Shown here one piece after another: positions 33,320-46,600 of a DNA stretch of 64,000 nucleotides. The position numbers were made by a program, and so were the translations under genes. The stretch's first letter is position 1. Every line of letters starts with the position of its first letter. The notes below the pieces were generated by a model, which was given only the letters and a program-made list of their open reading frames with translations, was not told the DNA's origin and made no database searches. Source of the DNA: Symsagittifera roscoffensis (Eukaryota; Xenacoelomorpha; Acoela; Convolutidae); contig NC_087063.1 of NCBI RefSeq assembly GCF_963678635.1, forward strand, positions 81,331,574 to 81,395,573, given 5' to 3'.

Positions 33320-33845
33320 TGTTCCGACTTTCGATACGAAAGTAACGGAGTATTTGTGCTCGGGGTGGGTTTTTTTTTCTTCAGACAAATTTCGACTTTT
33401 TAACTAGCCATTTTTGATGGAGTTTTTTATATCATTCGAAAGGTATTGTTGTCCTGAGCTCAAATTTGAAAAGATATTTCACTTGTGATGATTTTTCGTA
33501 AAGTTATGGGGGTTTAAAGATTGCCATTTTGGCCAATTTGGGACAATTAACGCGCGATATATTTCGCGCTATTAACGCGTAAGCGGAGAGTTAATCCGTC
33601 TTAAAATCGTTCCAAATTGGTTACAAGAAGCTTATTTGCCATAATTGATTGGTTACAAGGAGCTAAATCTATCTTTTTGTACTTTAAATGGAGTGCGGGG
33701 GGATGATTTTCATAAAAAAATTTCAAATTAAAAAAAAAATTGTTTTTTTTTATTTTATTACATTTAATTTTTTAATGTTATTACTGCTCCATAAAACCTT
33801 AAAAGGCAGTCGGAACATTCAGGGCTTTGCCCTGATACGAGCAGT
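33320..33845 (+). mobile_element. Helentron-like non-autonomous element, copy 3 (reference copy)
   Basis: 526 bp, no coding capacity. The 5' end TGTTCCGACTTTCG is followed by the small palindrome CTTTCGATACGAAAG. Near the 3' end lies CAGTCGGAACA (inverse of the 5' end), then a stem-loop CAGGGC-TTT-GCCCTG, then ATACGAGCAGT. Subterminal inverted repeats plus a stem-loop close to the 3' end are hallmarks of Helentron-derived elements. No target duplication is seen, as expected for that class. Confidence 0.75.
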
Positions 33846-35148
33846 TTTGTTTAATTGGTAATTGGTATCATGGCAAGACAATAAAACATGGTTTTTGCCT
33901 TCTAAAAAAGCAGTTACTCTTCAAAACGATAAGCTGAAATGCATATTTTTTAGTGTTTTACTTATCAAAAGCAATGCAAAAACAGCTGAAACTATGTTGA
34001 ATTTTAAATTAAATGCCGCTGAAACGCCTCTGAAACTTCCGAACATGAATTGAAACTTGGCAAAAATTGTAAAATTAACCTAAATTTTTTTGAGAAAATG
34101 TAGTAAACTTTGCTCATCTTAGACTTATAATCAGTTCCAAATTTTCCAGTTACTTTTTTTGTACATCGAATCAAGTTATCTTTCATAGCCAAACTCCACA
34201 GAATAATTTAAGCAAAAATCTTGATTTGACTCATCCTCGGAGTATTTTTGAGCATTAATCAAAACTCAAACAAATATGCCACGACTACAGCCAAATGTCT
34301 TTTTTAGACAATTCAAAACATTCATTTTTCTTTTTTGCCCATTTACCATATGTTTACTTTTTATCCAAGTTATTTACTCACAATTATCAACTTAATGTTT
34401 AAGAAGGGGGCATATTGGAGGAAACATCAGAGAGACTTTTCTCAAAATACAACTATTTTAAACTCAGTTAACTCACAAAATGGTAGCTCCTCACATTGTT
34501 TTTTTTAAATATCTGCTTATTTGTGTATATTATTTTTTAAATATTTTGGCTCAAAAAAAGAAAAAATTCTTTCAGTTTAAACATAACAAAACTGAAGTCA
34601 TTGAGGTAAAATTCTTAAACAAAAAGGGTGAAATGAAATTAAATAAAATACGTTTAAATATGGGTGAAAATCATTTAAAACCTCATCATAACTTTTCACA
34701 ATCTCTCTTTTGCTTCAGCAACATAATTTCTTATAGCTTAACACAATTGTTTGAAATTATTCCTGCGTTCTGCATTTAAATTATCTCGGAACCTACCATG
34801 TATGCAACGGTAAAAGTTGGGTCAGTTGAGCACACCAATTGCAGCAAAAACAAAACCTGCACTGCAAATATCTGAATAACTCTTTGTAATCTGTGCACGT
34901 GTATATATTGTAGATAACAAACCTCTAGTTTAGGAGTTTTTATAAACTTTTGAAGCAAAAAAGTCGTAAAAATTTTTAGCCTTGTTTTTGGCCATGAAAA
35001 AAGTATAAGTAGTGTAGAATTGCAGATAATTAGATCAATATAAATCCAAAACGTAAGCAAGTGCGGCTGAGAAAAAATTGAAAATCTATAGGTGTAATTT
35101 CCTGCAAAATTTGATGAACTAAACATCAGCCAAACAACTGATTGTTAT
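33846..35148. other. Spacer without a supported gene
   Basis: Frames of 60-116 codons occur on both strands, but they are dominated by Phe, Asn, Lys and Ile as in random AT-rich DNA, and show no motif or splice context. Confidence 0.45.
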
Positions 35149-35156
35149 CTGAATTT

Positions 35157-35371
35157 GGCTCTTTTCCAGTCCCCCCCTTCAAATTCAATTTCGAAAAACC
35201 TATTTAACGTTGTTATAATTTAATGAAACTTGGCGTGGTGAACAAATCGACAATTTTGAACAGATTTGTTCTTCATACTTTACAGCGCAACTTCACGCAT
35301 TTAGCCGTAATAACAGGTAAAACGAACATAAAACTCGGTATTCTGAAAGGGGGGGGAACTGGAAAAGAGCC
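35157..35371. mobile_element. 215-bp hAT-like MITE with perfect 8-bp target duplication
   Basis: Terminal inverted repeats GGCTCTTTTCCAGTCCCCCC and GGGGGGAACTGGAAAAGAGCC are perfect over the outer 14 bases. The flanks are identical: CTGAATTT at 35149-35156 and 35372-35379. An 8-bp duplication places it in the hAT class. No transposase. Confidence 0.92.
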
Positions 35372-35399
35372 CTGAATTTTATCCACCAAAATTTTTTCG

Positions 35400-38300
35400 T
35401 AGGTTTCTCTAATAAGAAATAAGTAAAACCTAGTGTTGAAAGCCAGTTATTAAATATTGTTTTATCTAAAATCTCCCAAAAAAATTTTTTTTTTCCATTT
35501 TCAACTTTTAATCAGATAAATATTATAATTGAAAGTGTATCAATTGAACTGTTTTTTTTAGATCCCAAACAACTTAAACTTAAAAATATTCGTGTCAAAT
35601 ATTGCCACCTAAGATTCCAAATGAAAGAAATAAAGATGAAAAAGAAAAACTATCAACTTCACGATAGTTCTTTGAATCAGTTCATTTCAAACATCATTTC
35701 AATGATAAGAATCGAAATCTTATGCGTTTGTTTCTGCCTAAAATTTGAAGACATTTCCTGCAAAGCTCTAAATTGTTTTCTTAAAATTCACTAAGTTGTT
35801 TTAGAGCAGAATCATTCGAAACTTTATTAGAGGACTTGAAAAAAGTATGCCTTGAAAGCAGAATTTTGACTTTTTATTTCAACTGATATCTTCCGAAAAA
35901 ATTCAAAACAAAAAAGCCAAGTTAGTGCAAAATATATGTTACTTAATCAATCTTTTTTGATATGGAGGAAGTTTTCTCTCAAAATCAATCTCTTTAAATT
36001 TCTAATCTCTAGTAATATATCGTTATAAAACACATCAGAAAAAAATTTCATCAGTTTCTTATAATTGCTAATTTTCGGGATGTAACATTTTACGTTTGGT
36101 TCTACGCTTGGTTATAGTTCATGACTGAAATATAAGCAACTGAAAATCTAATTGCTCAATTTCACCGAATTTCTTTTTAAATAACGTATTTTTCCCACAC
36201 ATTTCAACTTAGGTTTTTTTCTTTTTTTTCAAAACCAATAAAAACACTAAATAATTTAATCTTTTTTATGTCAGATTTTAAAAAAATGACTAAAATGTCA
36301 GGGGGCAGAATAAATTGTTTTGAGGTACAATGCAAAATATTCTACTTGGAAAACGATCAATTCTATTAACCTAAAATACTCAATTAGTAAAAAAGAAGAA
36401 TTTGAAAATAATGCGAAACCTTTCATTTGGTCGATATTTGCGCGCAAAATTTTTAAACTAATTATTGCAAGCTTATCCTCGCGTTATGTTTACGTATGTT
36501 TTTCTATAGAAAGAAAAATTAAGAAAAAATGGCAACCATAAATCTCTTACCCTTGCAGTCATTGTTGATTAAAATTTATTGAATCGTTTTTCATGGAAAA
36601 TTTTACGACACTTTGAAAGAGACTGTTGCTTGCAAAATTGTTTACATCAATTACACCTTTTGAAAGACCGTTTTAAAAAATCATTTTGTTCAATTTTTTT
36701 CATATAGTATTTCTGTTTCCATCAGAATGCTATAGAATTCTGGATTCTCTTTTCAGGGTACAACTTTTTTTGTGAAAATCATTAATTAGGCTAATTTTTC
36801 GAAAAAGTTTTTAATAACACGTTAAAATTTTCTCATTTTATCTTTTCGTGGAACATGTCAGTTTTGTTTTGGAAGTTCCTCAAGGATTTTTTTTTTGTGA
36901 AGATAATTTTGACAACAAAATTAATAGATTTGAGTTGGCTTCTTCTTGATATGAGTTTTTAGCGTGTCGCTGCAATATGCACAAAAAACGTTTGATTTAC
37001 AGTGCCTAAAATATTTGGATGCATTTGGATCTGTGTAATCTTTTTCACATTCAATACATGCAACACTGTGGTTTCTATCAAATGAAGGCGTCACAAAGCA
37101 AAACTGAAGCAAAATTAAAACAAAATAAGATAAACAATTAGCAGAGTAAAAACCTCATTTTGCTAGTAGAAGACTTACACTTCACATGAAATATCCCAAA
37201 ATTTGAAACATTTTGACGGAAGTAGTAATACAATCACCCTGACCGATTGTTTTTGATGTGAAATTATATCAGAAAAGAAATAATCCTCTTTCGTCAAGGC
37301 TTGCTTGACATCTAAACTTGACAACTAATGGAACTTCCATCCACTCTGACTTCAACTCGAAAGATTTGAGCATTCTTCGAAAAACATTTTCAATATTTCT
37401 GATGAACCTATCAGATTGAAAATTTCACATAGGTATATTTGTTTTACTTTTTTTCATGAGAAAAAAACATTCTAAGCATAGAATTTCAAAACCAATCAAT
37501 CATTTTGAATTTCCTAAGTTTCTTTGAAAAGAGCAAAACCAACCTAATTAATTATCGCCAAAAGAACATGTATAATTGAGATTTTAAACACAAAAGCTTT
37601 GTTTTACCCCTTCGAATTTCTATTCATAATTTTTTCGAATTTGTCTTATTTCTGTGCCAAGATTACAATTTTTTTAAATTTTTAAATAATTTCGAACAAA
37701 TCAAATATTTTCATTAGAAACCAAAACAAACTCAAGTTTTCGGTCTTCTTGTTTTAAAATGTAGGCCTTTCTAATGGTTTATTGTTTATTGATCGTCTAC
37801 TTACTCTCAATCAACTGTCGTGATTAAAGACATTGTTTCTAAACATGTTAGTTTTTTTCTTTTCTGACATCTGCTCTCCAATTTTTTATCTTTTTTTGAA
37901 CAACTGGAAATCCTACACAACAAGAAAGTAACTATCTGCAAAAAACGTCATCAACCCTCCATCAAGCATTTTTTCTGGCAGAAGCTTTTTTTCTTTAAAC
38001 ATATTTTTCAAATTTAACGTAGAAAAAAACCAGCGTTTTAGAAGAAGACTTGTCTTTTAAAAGTTGACTTAGTGTTTGATTCATTTCTGCGGATTCCAAA
38101 CAAACAAACAACTATTCAAATCAAGGAAAAAGCTTTAAAATATGATTTCATAAAAGCAAAAAAAAATTAATTATTTATCAGGAAGGTAATGTTTGCTTCA
38201 TTTAAGAAAACTGCTCACATTTGTGATAACTAAAACCACATTTTTGTTTGTATTTGAAATTGCAAATATTGATTAGTTTAAAATATTTTTTCAAATTGAA

Positions 38301-41300
38301 AATTCAGTTGAGGCAAGCATCTAAATACTAAATCAAGATTCTTGGTTTGATCGCATAATCATCACAGTTTTTCTCATTCTTCCAAGGTTTTGCTTCTTGA
38401 TGAAAAGCTCAGAAAACTGTAATACTATCGAACGAAAATTAATTTGAACAATAAAACTCACCAAAACAGCAATTTTTTTTTGATATTTTTGCCTTTCTCA
38501 ACAATTTTAAATTCTCGCAAAAAATGAACAATTCATTGATTTCATGAAAACGGGTTAAAGATGAATGGAGGTTGACTTGTTCGCATTGTATTTCTTGGTG
38601 TCGATACAAAGTCGTCTCTTTGTCATATACTTTATTTTAAATGGCAAGATCCTGATCAGTTGTTGACTCTTTGTCAGAAATGGATTTCAGTATGAGACTA
38701 ACCTCATGGTTTTCAGCATTCAGAATAATATTTTTTCTAATTGCTGATTGCTACTCGATTTCAACAATTTCAATCCTCTTGATTAGATGGAAGCGTTTTT
38801 TCATTAACTTTGTAAAATCAAAAAAACAGGTAAGAATTTTGTTTATATAGAAAAAAGTTTTTAAAAACTTTCACCAACACTGAGGACGAAAGCTCGAAAT
38901 TGAAACGTTTTTCAGAAATTTGTGTCATTCAAGAGTTTCAGCTCCGCAAATTGCAGTGAAAACTTAAAGAAAGGGGAATTTTGTTGACAAATTTAGTTTT
39001 TGCTCACAGAATATATACAGAATTCTTCAAATTTTCATTTGATGTTTGATAACCGTGAAGTTTTCTATAATGAACAAAAATAGTTTTTGATTTTGATAAA
39101 ATTTGGATCCTATTTGAAACCTTTGATACTCAATAGTTGCGTTAGAAAATTGAATTATTGAATCCCGATTTGAACCTTTTCTCAAGCGGACAAAATTCTT
39201 TCGCACAATACAGACGTCTGAAAAATTATGAAAAATGTAAGAGTCAACGTCGATTCCATCAATGCAAAAAAAAAATAAAAAAATTTTTCTTGCAAGGTAC
39301 TCCAGAAACCTAAAAGACTTTTTGATTGACATTTCCCAGTTGTTGATGAGCCTTGAGAAGAAATCCAGTAATCTTTATTGCTTATCTTTTATTTGTTACT
39401 CTCGAAAACAGTTTGTCACAAAGACACACTCAATTTTAGGGCTTGTTTTTTTTTAAGCAACAGCAAATGCAACTTCATTCTGATTTTCAAATTTAAAAAA
39501 TAACGTCAAACATTTGTATAACTGTTTTCTTTCAATTTAGAATATAACTAATTTCATTAGATCTAAATCTCCGGCTACAAAATTTTCAGTTTTATAAGTC
39601 TTTTCCTTGAATAATCTTAAGTCTTATTTTTAATTCTTCTTTTTTGAGATGCTGTATTTAAGTAGAAACAATGACGGGAAAAATTTTGGTGAGTCAAATG
39701 TTACACAGATCAAAATGATTTTTATTCACTGTAGAAGATTGAAGTGTCAAATTGGTAATTTTTTTTACATATGGCTTTTAGAAAACGAAATTTCATTTCA
39801 AGACAAAGCATTGCAGACCTATTAATTGTTCTTTCGATGATTTTGTCAAAGTTGACAAGGTCGTCGAAAGTACGCTCGTAACTTCCAAACAAGACAGAAT
39901 TGCTCCAATAGAAAACACATATGAAATTATTGACAGCAGGTTAACCAAGAATTCGGAAAATTTGGCTTCTCACAGAAAGCTTTCTAACCGGAAAATTGAA
40001 CAGTCCAGTTGTTTTGTGTAAAATAAAAAAAAATTCTATAAACACTAAACAAAAATTTTCATCCCAATAGCAGTTTTTTATTTTGATTTTTCAATTATGC
40101 TTGTTCTGCTACCTTTGTTTCTGATAGAAATGTACAAAAAAAACAGGTTGAAAACTGTTTTGCTTATTTGGGGAAATGAGCGTTCATAATTTTTGCCTTT
40201 ATTTTGATCATAAACTATAGCTTAAGACAAACATATTCAACTCTCAAAGAAGGCAAAAAGTTGTGTATTTTAGAAAACTTTGTTAATTTCATAAAATGAA
40301 TTGAGCAAAACTATAGAGATCTTAGAGAGTTTAACGCGACAATTTTTTGACAAAAACTTGTCTTAGAATCAAAAATAAGACTATCTCGTTGGTGTATAAA
40401 TTCATGCAAAACTGTGCCTCTAAAATTTTTTGGATGAAACCGATGTCAATAATCTGCTTTCAAGCAAACATGTACATAAATTGTAGAACTTATGTTTCTG
40501 ATTGCTGATTGTTCTGTTGTCGAAACAAATTAGGAGAGTTCAAAGAACACATAAAAGTTCTGCTAGAAATATTTTCAAACTTTTAGAAGAATTAAACTCT
40601 CAGTTTTGGTTTTTGATATGAGATTTTACATAAACCAATTTAGATAGAGATAATTTTGAAATTAGTTTTTTTTTGGTTATCTTTAATTTTACTTTTTATT
40701 TAGAAAAATAGATAAAACTAAACAGTATTAGAGAAAAAATTGTAGGCTGCTCAGGAAATAAAAAATCACTCAATTCTTTCATTTTTTTACCTAAATTTAT
40801 AACCCACAAAGAAAAACTGTTCAAGTATTAAAAAATCATTCAATTGAGACAGTTTACGATCTAAACGCAATTTGGAAATTGTCAGTAAAATTTTTTAACT
40901 TTCTTTTACTTTTTAGATGGAGCAGAATTAAAGAAGTGATTTCAACACGTTATTTTACTACTTTTTTAAAAAAAAGAAACTAAGTTAAAAAGTTTTTAGA
41001 TAGCATTTATAATTTTTGTTCTTTTTTATTTAGCAATCATTCCGTAAAATTAAACTTAAGTGGCACCTGCTTATACGTTCGATTTTGAGAGCTTTGAATT
41101 CTCTAGCTCAAACTTTTTTCTGGAACAATTTATGACAAAATCAAGGATAAAGAAGAGTTGTAAGAGTGTTTTGCTTGAAAGTTTTTGACTATTTTTCACG
41201 AAAAAATGTGCTTTACTCAAAAAATCTTCAATTTTAACTGAATCACAGAAGTTTTTGCAATACAAGATAATGCAAAAACATTTTCAAAAAGATGCAGTGT

Positions 41301-42000
41301 CATGTTTTGCAAAAAAAATTGGTAGTTTAAAATTCAAAGTTTAAACAATCTTTGAATTGTGAACTTTCGTTCATCTGATACAATTTTTACCATAAATTTT
41401 TTATATCAATGTGACTTTTTACGCAATATGGGTTATTTTTAAGACAATTAAATTAGCAGAAAGCAGAAAACATTTTCAAACATGAGAGTTGTTCAAAAAA
41501 TCAATGAAAAAATTAGTTGTAGAAGCAAAAAGAAAGATTTTGAACGGTTATGAAGAAAGTTTGTGGAGCTTTTCCCAGTAACTAAAACGCTTTAAAAAAC
41601 TTCCACACTCCTTTTAAGAAGTCTTAAAAGCAAAAACAAAATTCATTTTCCAAATTTGGGGTAAAAAACGAGAGACTTCCCAGAAGTTGTAGAATTTGCT
41701 TCAGCCAGAGCCATTCAGCACTAGTACAGATGTATTACTATGAAACACTTTTAAGAAACATAGTTTTCACAAATTTTTATTTTACAATGTTTCGATGATA
41801 ATCATATAAATTTCAGTATCCTAAAACAATGAAAAAATGTTTGATATTTATTTGGATTGTTCGTTATGGGTTGGTAAATAATGATCAAACTAAATTCTGT
41901 ATTATAAATAAAATAAGTGGATAATCTAAATTTCTCTCAAATGTATACAAAAATATCAGAGAAACTGAGAAAGTAACCAAGGTGTCGAAAAATAGGTAAC
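35400..42000. other. Long AT-rich stretch with one possible exon
   Basis: Apart from the candidate last exon at 36921-37074, I see only short AT-driven frames, homopolymer runs and no recognised repeat families. Confidence 0.5.
36921..37074 (-). CDS. Possible last exon of a small Cys/His-rich (zinc-binding-like) protein
   Basis: On the minus strand an acceptor-like TTTGATAG is followed by 50 open codons to a TAA. The peptide has an ordered Cys/His set: CIEC, then HC, then CAYC, then a basic tail HIKKKPTQIY, as in a compact zinc-binding fold. Codon choice and the CxxC pairs stand out from surrounding AT-driven frames. No upstream exon was found and no family is recognised; it may be an isolated remnant. 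An earlier acceptor-like CAG near 37103 would extend the frame by about ten codons. Confidence 0.35.
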
Positions 42001-42087
42001 ACTCTTCAAACAAAACGTGATTTTTTTTTTCCAGTTCTTTGAACAAGATTAGAAAAATTTTACAAAAATCAAATAAACAAAAAAATA

Positions 42088-42143
42088 GTTATCTTGTATC
42101 GGTGGGTTTTTGGATCCGACAAAAATTTGACCGAACATTTTTT
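42088..42143 (+). repeat. ~56-bp direct repeat, copy 1
   Basis: Contains GGTTTTTGGATCCGACAAAA and TTTGACCG; it matches 42817-42872 about 730 bp away. Confidence 0.6.
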
Positions 42144-42816
42144 CAACAAAAAGCAAAAATTGTAAAGAAAAATTTTTTGAAAAATTGGTAAAACTGTTTT
42201 ATTTTCTAACACACTGAGATTTTGTAAGGTTCTGTTTTACAATTTTGTGCTTTTTTGACTAATATTTTAATGAAAGTTTAGTTTAGAAAATAGATTAAGA
42301 AAAAAAAATAACATCATACAGTAATTGCCTAAAAACTTTTCAATCAAAGAATTTTTGAGCAACCTGTAGGTAGCCGATGAAAAACAGAGCTACACTAGAC
42401 TCTGTAATTGATGGTGCGATTGTTCACAGGAGTCATGCTTTCTGAAAATCTTTCCTTTTCATTGATGTTGATGATGCTTCCCACAGATCCAATCTCCTCT
42501 TAAAGGAAAGAGAGTGTCGCCCATTGGTTGAACAACGTATTTCAAATGAGCAATCTAGAGGTCGTTCATACAAAGATGTTGAACCACTTCGATTATAATT
42601 GATTTGATTGAAAAATTCAATAAAAATGGAACACACTGAAAGCTGTTTCTCGCAATTGGGCTCATCGCGTGAAAACTCCACTTACTTTAGATTGGAAAAA
42701 ATAGTATCATTATTGACGTTTGCGCTGTAGAAAAGAACGTTTAGAAATTGAGTGGAGTTCTCAGAAATTATGGGTTGATGAAGCAAGTTTAAAAATCAAA
42801 TTAACAAAAGAATAAA

Positions 42817-42872
42817 TACCTTGTACCGGCAGGTTTTTGGATCGACAAAAATTTGACCGGACGTTATACCCA
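42817..42872 (+). repeat. ~56-bp direct repeat, copy 2
   Basis: Partner of 42088-42143: TACCTTGTACCGG, GGTTTTTGGATCGACAAAAA and TTTGACCGGACGTT. Confidence 0.6.
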
Positions 42873-45800
42873 AACACCTCAAAAAAACTACGTAACATCA
42901 AGACTTTGACTGTTTTGGTTATTGAGTGAATTGAAAGCATAATAATGAAAGAATAGGAAGTCTTTAAAGATGGTTGAATTCTGGCATAATTCTTTCTTTT
43001 TTCTAAAAACTTCAAACGTTTTCTCAATCTGCTTGGTCAACAAAGCATCTCCGTTGAATCAATTGGACACATGAATCATCAAAAACTATCATAGCAATGG
43101 TTAAAAAAACTGAGCTAAAAAAATATGAAAAATCTAAAAGCTCTAGATACCGAGTTTTTGCCAAAAGTTATGAAAAGTATATAAAGAGCTCTGTCAGAAC
43201 TTGTGGAAACGAAAGTTACACGTTTGGAAGATTAGGTATGCCCAAACTTTCAAACATGGAGAGTATTTGGACGGTGTGGCAACCACCACTTTCATCATGC
43301 AAGCTCTTCACTGTGCAGAAAAAAAAGCGTTTGCATACGGAACATCGACTCGATTTTTCTTATCAAATTAAAAACAGTATTAATCTTATTGTAAGAATTG
43401 AGTGTCAATCATTGTCTTTTGTTTCTTCTGAAATTAGGATGGACGATCAATGTGACAAGCCTGTAATCTGAACAAATTTTGTTTTTCATGAAAAGAATCT
43501 TGAAAAAAAATCACGGAAGCTTATTTGACGTCATTTAAAAAGACCTCTTTTAGTTTTTCTGTAGCTGTTTTTTAGTAATGTTTTACTACTAGCATGTGCA
43601 ATCGTTCGAATAAGGGTATCTACTAAATGTGCAGAAACCACAATCCTATCAACATCAATCGGTTTTATTTTAGCTTCTCCAAAGATATGGAAAATTTTTT
43701 TTTACCAAAGAACAAGTTTGTTTTTCCCTAGCTGTTCCAAGTGAAACTGGAAAATCAAAAAACATTTTTGATTTGCTAAAAACTAAATTAGCAATTTTTT
43801 CATCAACTTCAATAAGCTTTTTACAAACAAAATTAAAGATAAAATGGAACAAAATTTCTGTTAAAATTTGATGATTCATGAGACTAAATTTCATAATTAA
43901 ATCAATTTGAATTGCAACACATGGAACTTGTAATTGAACAAAAACAATCGTGCAAAATTTGTGAGAAAAAATCAAAATAAAAATCAAACAAATTGGAAGA
44001 GATGTGGAATTACAAAATAATCTTAAATTTTTTTCAAGTTTTTGAGAGTTGTTTCACATATCAATGCTTTGAATCAGCAAAATGCATTGCAAATTCATTC
44101 GAAAGAACGGTATCAAGACGCCACATCTGTTCCTTATGGTCAATTACTCACTGATTTGACTTTAAAACAGTTGGTCTGCTAAGATATTGCATAAACAGTT
44201 GCTCAATTCCTTCAAAAACTGTTGCAACTGGAACAGCAACATAAGAGTTGGACGATGAGCAAACCTTTTATCTCTATACTAGCAATGTTCCAATTATTTT
44301 GGCAAAATTTCGAAAACATTTCATATTCTATTCCACAAAAAAAAATTATGCAATTCCTCAGCGACTTTCTGGAAAGTTGCTACGTGGCGACCTACAGGAT
44401 CTCCGAAAAGTAGACGTAGTAAATTATTTTAAAAAAATATCGGAACTAACGCAACTTTAAGGCTCAACAATAAAATTCTAGGCTCACTTTAAAGCTTAGC
44501 AAAAAAATCTCTTGTCAAGCCATTTGTGATTAAGCGATTGGCATAGCTTGGATCAGTTTGTTTCTATTCATTACTCAATTTGCCAATCACTTATTTCTAA
44601 AATAAATACTAAAACAAAAGCAAGAAAATAGGATATTGTACCACTGATTTTGATTTTATTTACAGTGCTGTAAATTCAAGATTGAAAATGATTAGCAATA
44701 ACTACCTACTGATTTCCTTTTGGAATCTTCCAAAGTTCTTTTGAAGTCTCTGTAGACAAATTAACCAGTCAAATCAATTGATTTGTTGTCAAAATAATCC
44801 TGTAAGATCTGTGGTTGACAAAAAAACAGAAAATTGAGAGGAGACTTCAAAAAATTTTGCATAGAAAAGAACACTGAGGTTTACTAAACCAAGAGTAAAA
44901 TCAAAGCTGCAATTGCAGAAAGAGCTCTTCAATCATTAAAACGCTTGATACTGGTTGAAATTTTTTTTTTCACAAATTACCTCAATTGTTTCTTCAATGA
45001 AATGTCGAGGTAATTAATCTAAGAAAATATAACATGGAATTGTAAAAAAAATCTGTTTCTTAATTTTGTTTAACAGATCTCTGAAAAAGAAAACAAAACC
45101 AATTTTTGATGGGAAAAAATTGTTTGAAAAACTCGAGGTGGATTTTTTTCTGAAAGCGATAAAAAACACAATTTACAATTAAACTTTTTGAAAGTTCAGC
45201 ATGAACTACGAAAACGCCTCCCACTTACATATCTCAAAAAAGAGGTTTATTCATGGAAACGAGCTGATGAAACATTGAGTTTAAATCAATTTTTCAATAA
45301 CAAAAGTAAAAATTCGGAAAATATGGAACCATTTACTATCGAGTTGAATTCCAGTGCGTTTTTAATCTGTTATTGGAATAATAGTCTTAGTTCTGTTACA
45401 ACCTTTCTAAACAACAAAATCTTTCAAAAGAATGGGAAATTGCCTGCTATTTGCTTTTATCCCTCTTTGTACCAAAATGTGATAGAAGGGAAAATCATAT
45501 TCATATGTGAAAGAGGAAAACATGAAAAGAAAATAAGATTGAACAGGTGTTGTTTTCAAGTATGGTTGAAAAGGTTGTAGCAATGAACAACAATATTCGA
45601 GAATTTCTAGACTAATAAGTGTTTGAGTATAATGGAGTCTATGCATCAGTAGATAAGATAACTCATAAGAGTCCAGCTTCTTACATGAGAATCAATTGTA
45701 ATTTTTGTTCAAACTCATGACATGAGTCAGGCTTTTGGTTTTGTTTCAGAGCAAACTCGGACAAGGATTCTAATGAGCAGAAAGGACCGCATTATCTTCA

Positions 45801-46534
45801 AAAATGATTGCAATGTTTTCCGTTCATTTGAAAAATGGACACCCAGTATCTAGTGGACAGCACAAAAATTGTCTGTCCTTTACAAGTTTTTAGATTAAAA
45901 ATTGTTTGGAAATCCTCTCCACAGTATCAAAAAAGAGTTAACAGGTATTATAGGTGAAAAAATATTTCTAAATCTGAAAGAATTACCAGAGTTACGCTAC
46001 TACTCCTTCAATATTGAACAACTATATAAGATCTATACTTCATAAGAAATGCTGGATCAAAACACTTTTTTTTCTCAATTTTTTGAGGATTTGCAAGACA
46101 AAGTGGATTGGAGTGATTTTTTGTTAACCACTATGAGGATTTAAATCTCGTTGATCTAAAAAATTATAGTGTCAGCTACCAAAAAAAAACATGAAATAGA
46201 ATTTCTTAAAATTGTCGCTCTAAAAGGTTCAGAAGTTGTCCGTGTACGCAAAATAATAAACTTTTTGGTAAAAGATCTTGACATATAATCATTTTTTAAA
46301 ATCTGGCGGTAAAAATTTATCCATTTCTCGATAAAGTAGGTCGAAAAAGCAGTCGTTCTTGCAAAGCAAACTTTGACGATGTTATTTGAATTTGAATCAA
46401 AATAGTCATTTCCAATACCAGGCATTTCCAAATTCTCCTTTGAAGATTTTTGATCAAATCCCACTACGAGAAATCATTTTTTCATCCCACATTGACGAAT
46501 TATTTCCCAGTACTTCTCGAGACGAAATACATTT

Positions 46535-46600
46535 AATACGTGACTCATTATACGTTGATACGCGTGATACGCTTGATACGCTCGTAATACGCGTGATTCT
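46535..46600. repeat. Short GATACGCKT-type tandem array
   Basis: Successive units of about 10 bases (GATACGCGT, GATACGCTT, GATACGCTC, AATACGCGT) make a locally CpG-rich patch in otherwise AT-rich DNA. Confidence 0.6.

Noticed and set aside
34776-35126. Minus-strand 116-codon ORF
   Set aside because: Length is reachable by chance in AT-rich DNA; composition is random-like and there is no motif or splice context.
43670-43987. Minus-strand 105-codon ORF
   Set aside because: It is antisense to the coding-like plus-strand tract, and is dominated by Phe, Ile and Lys.
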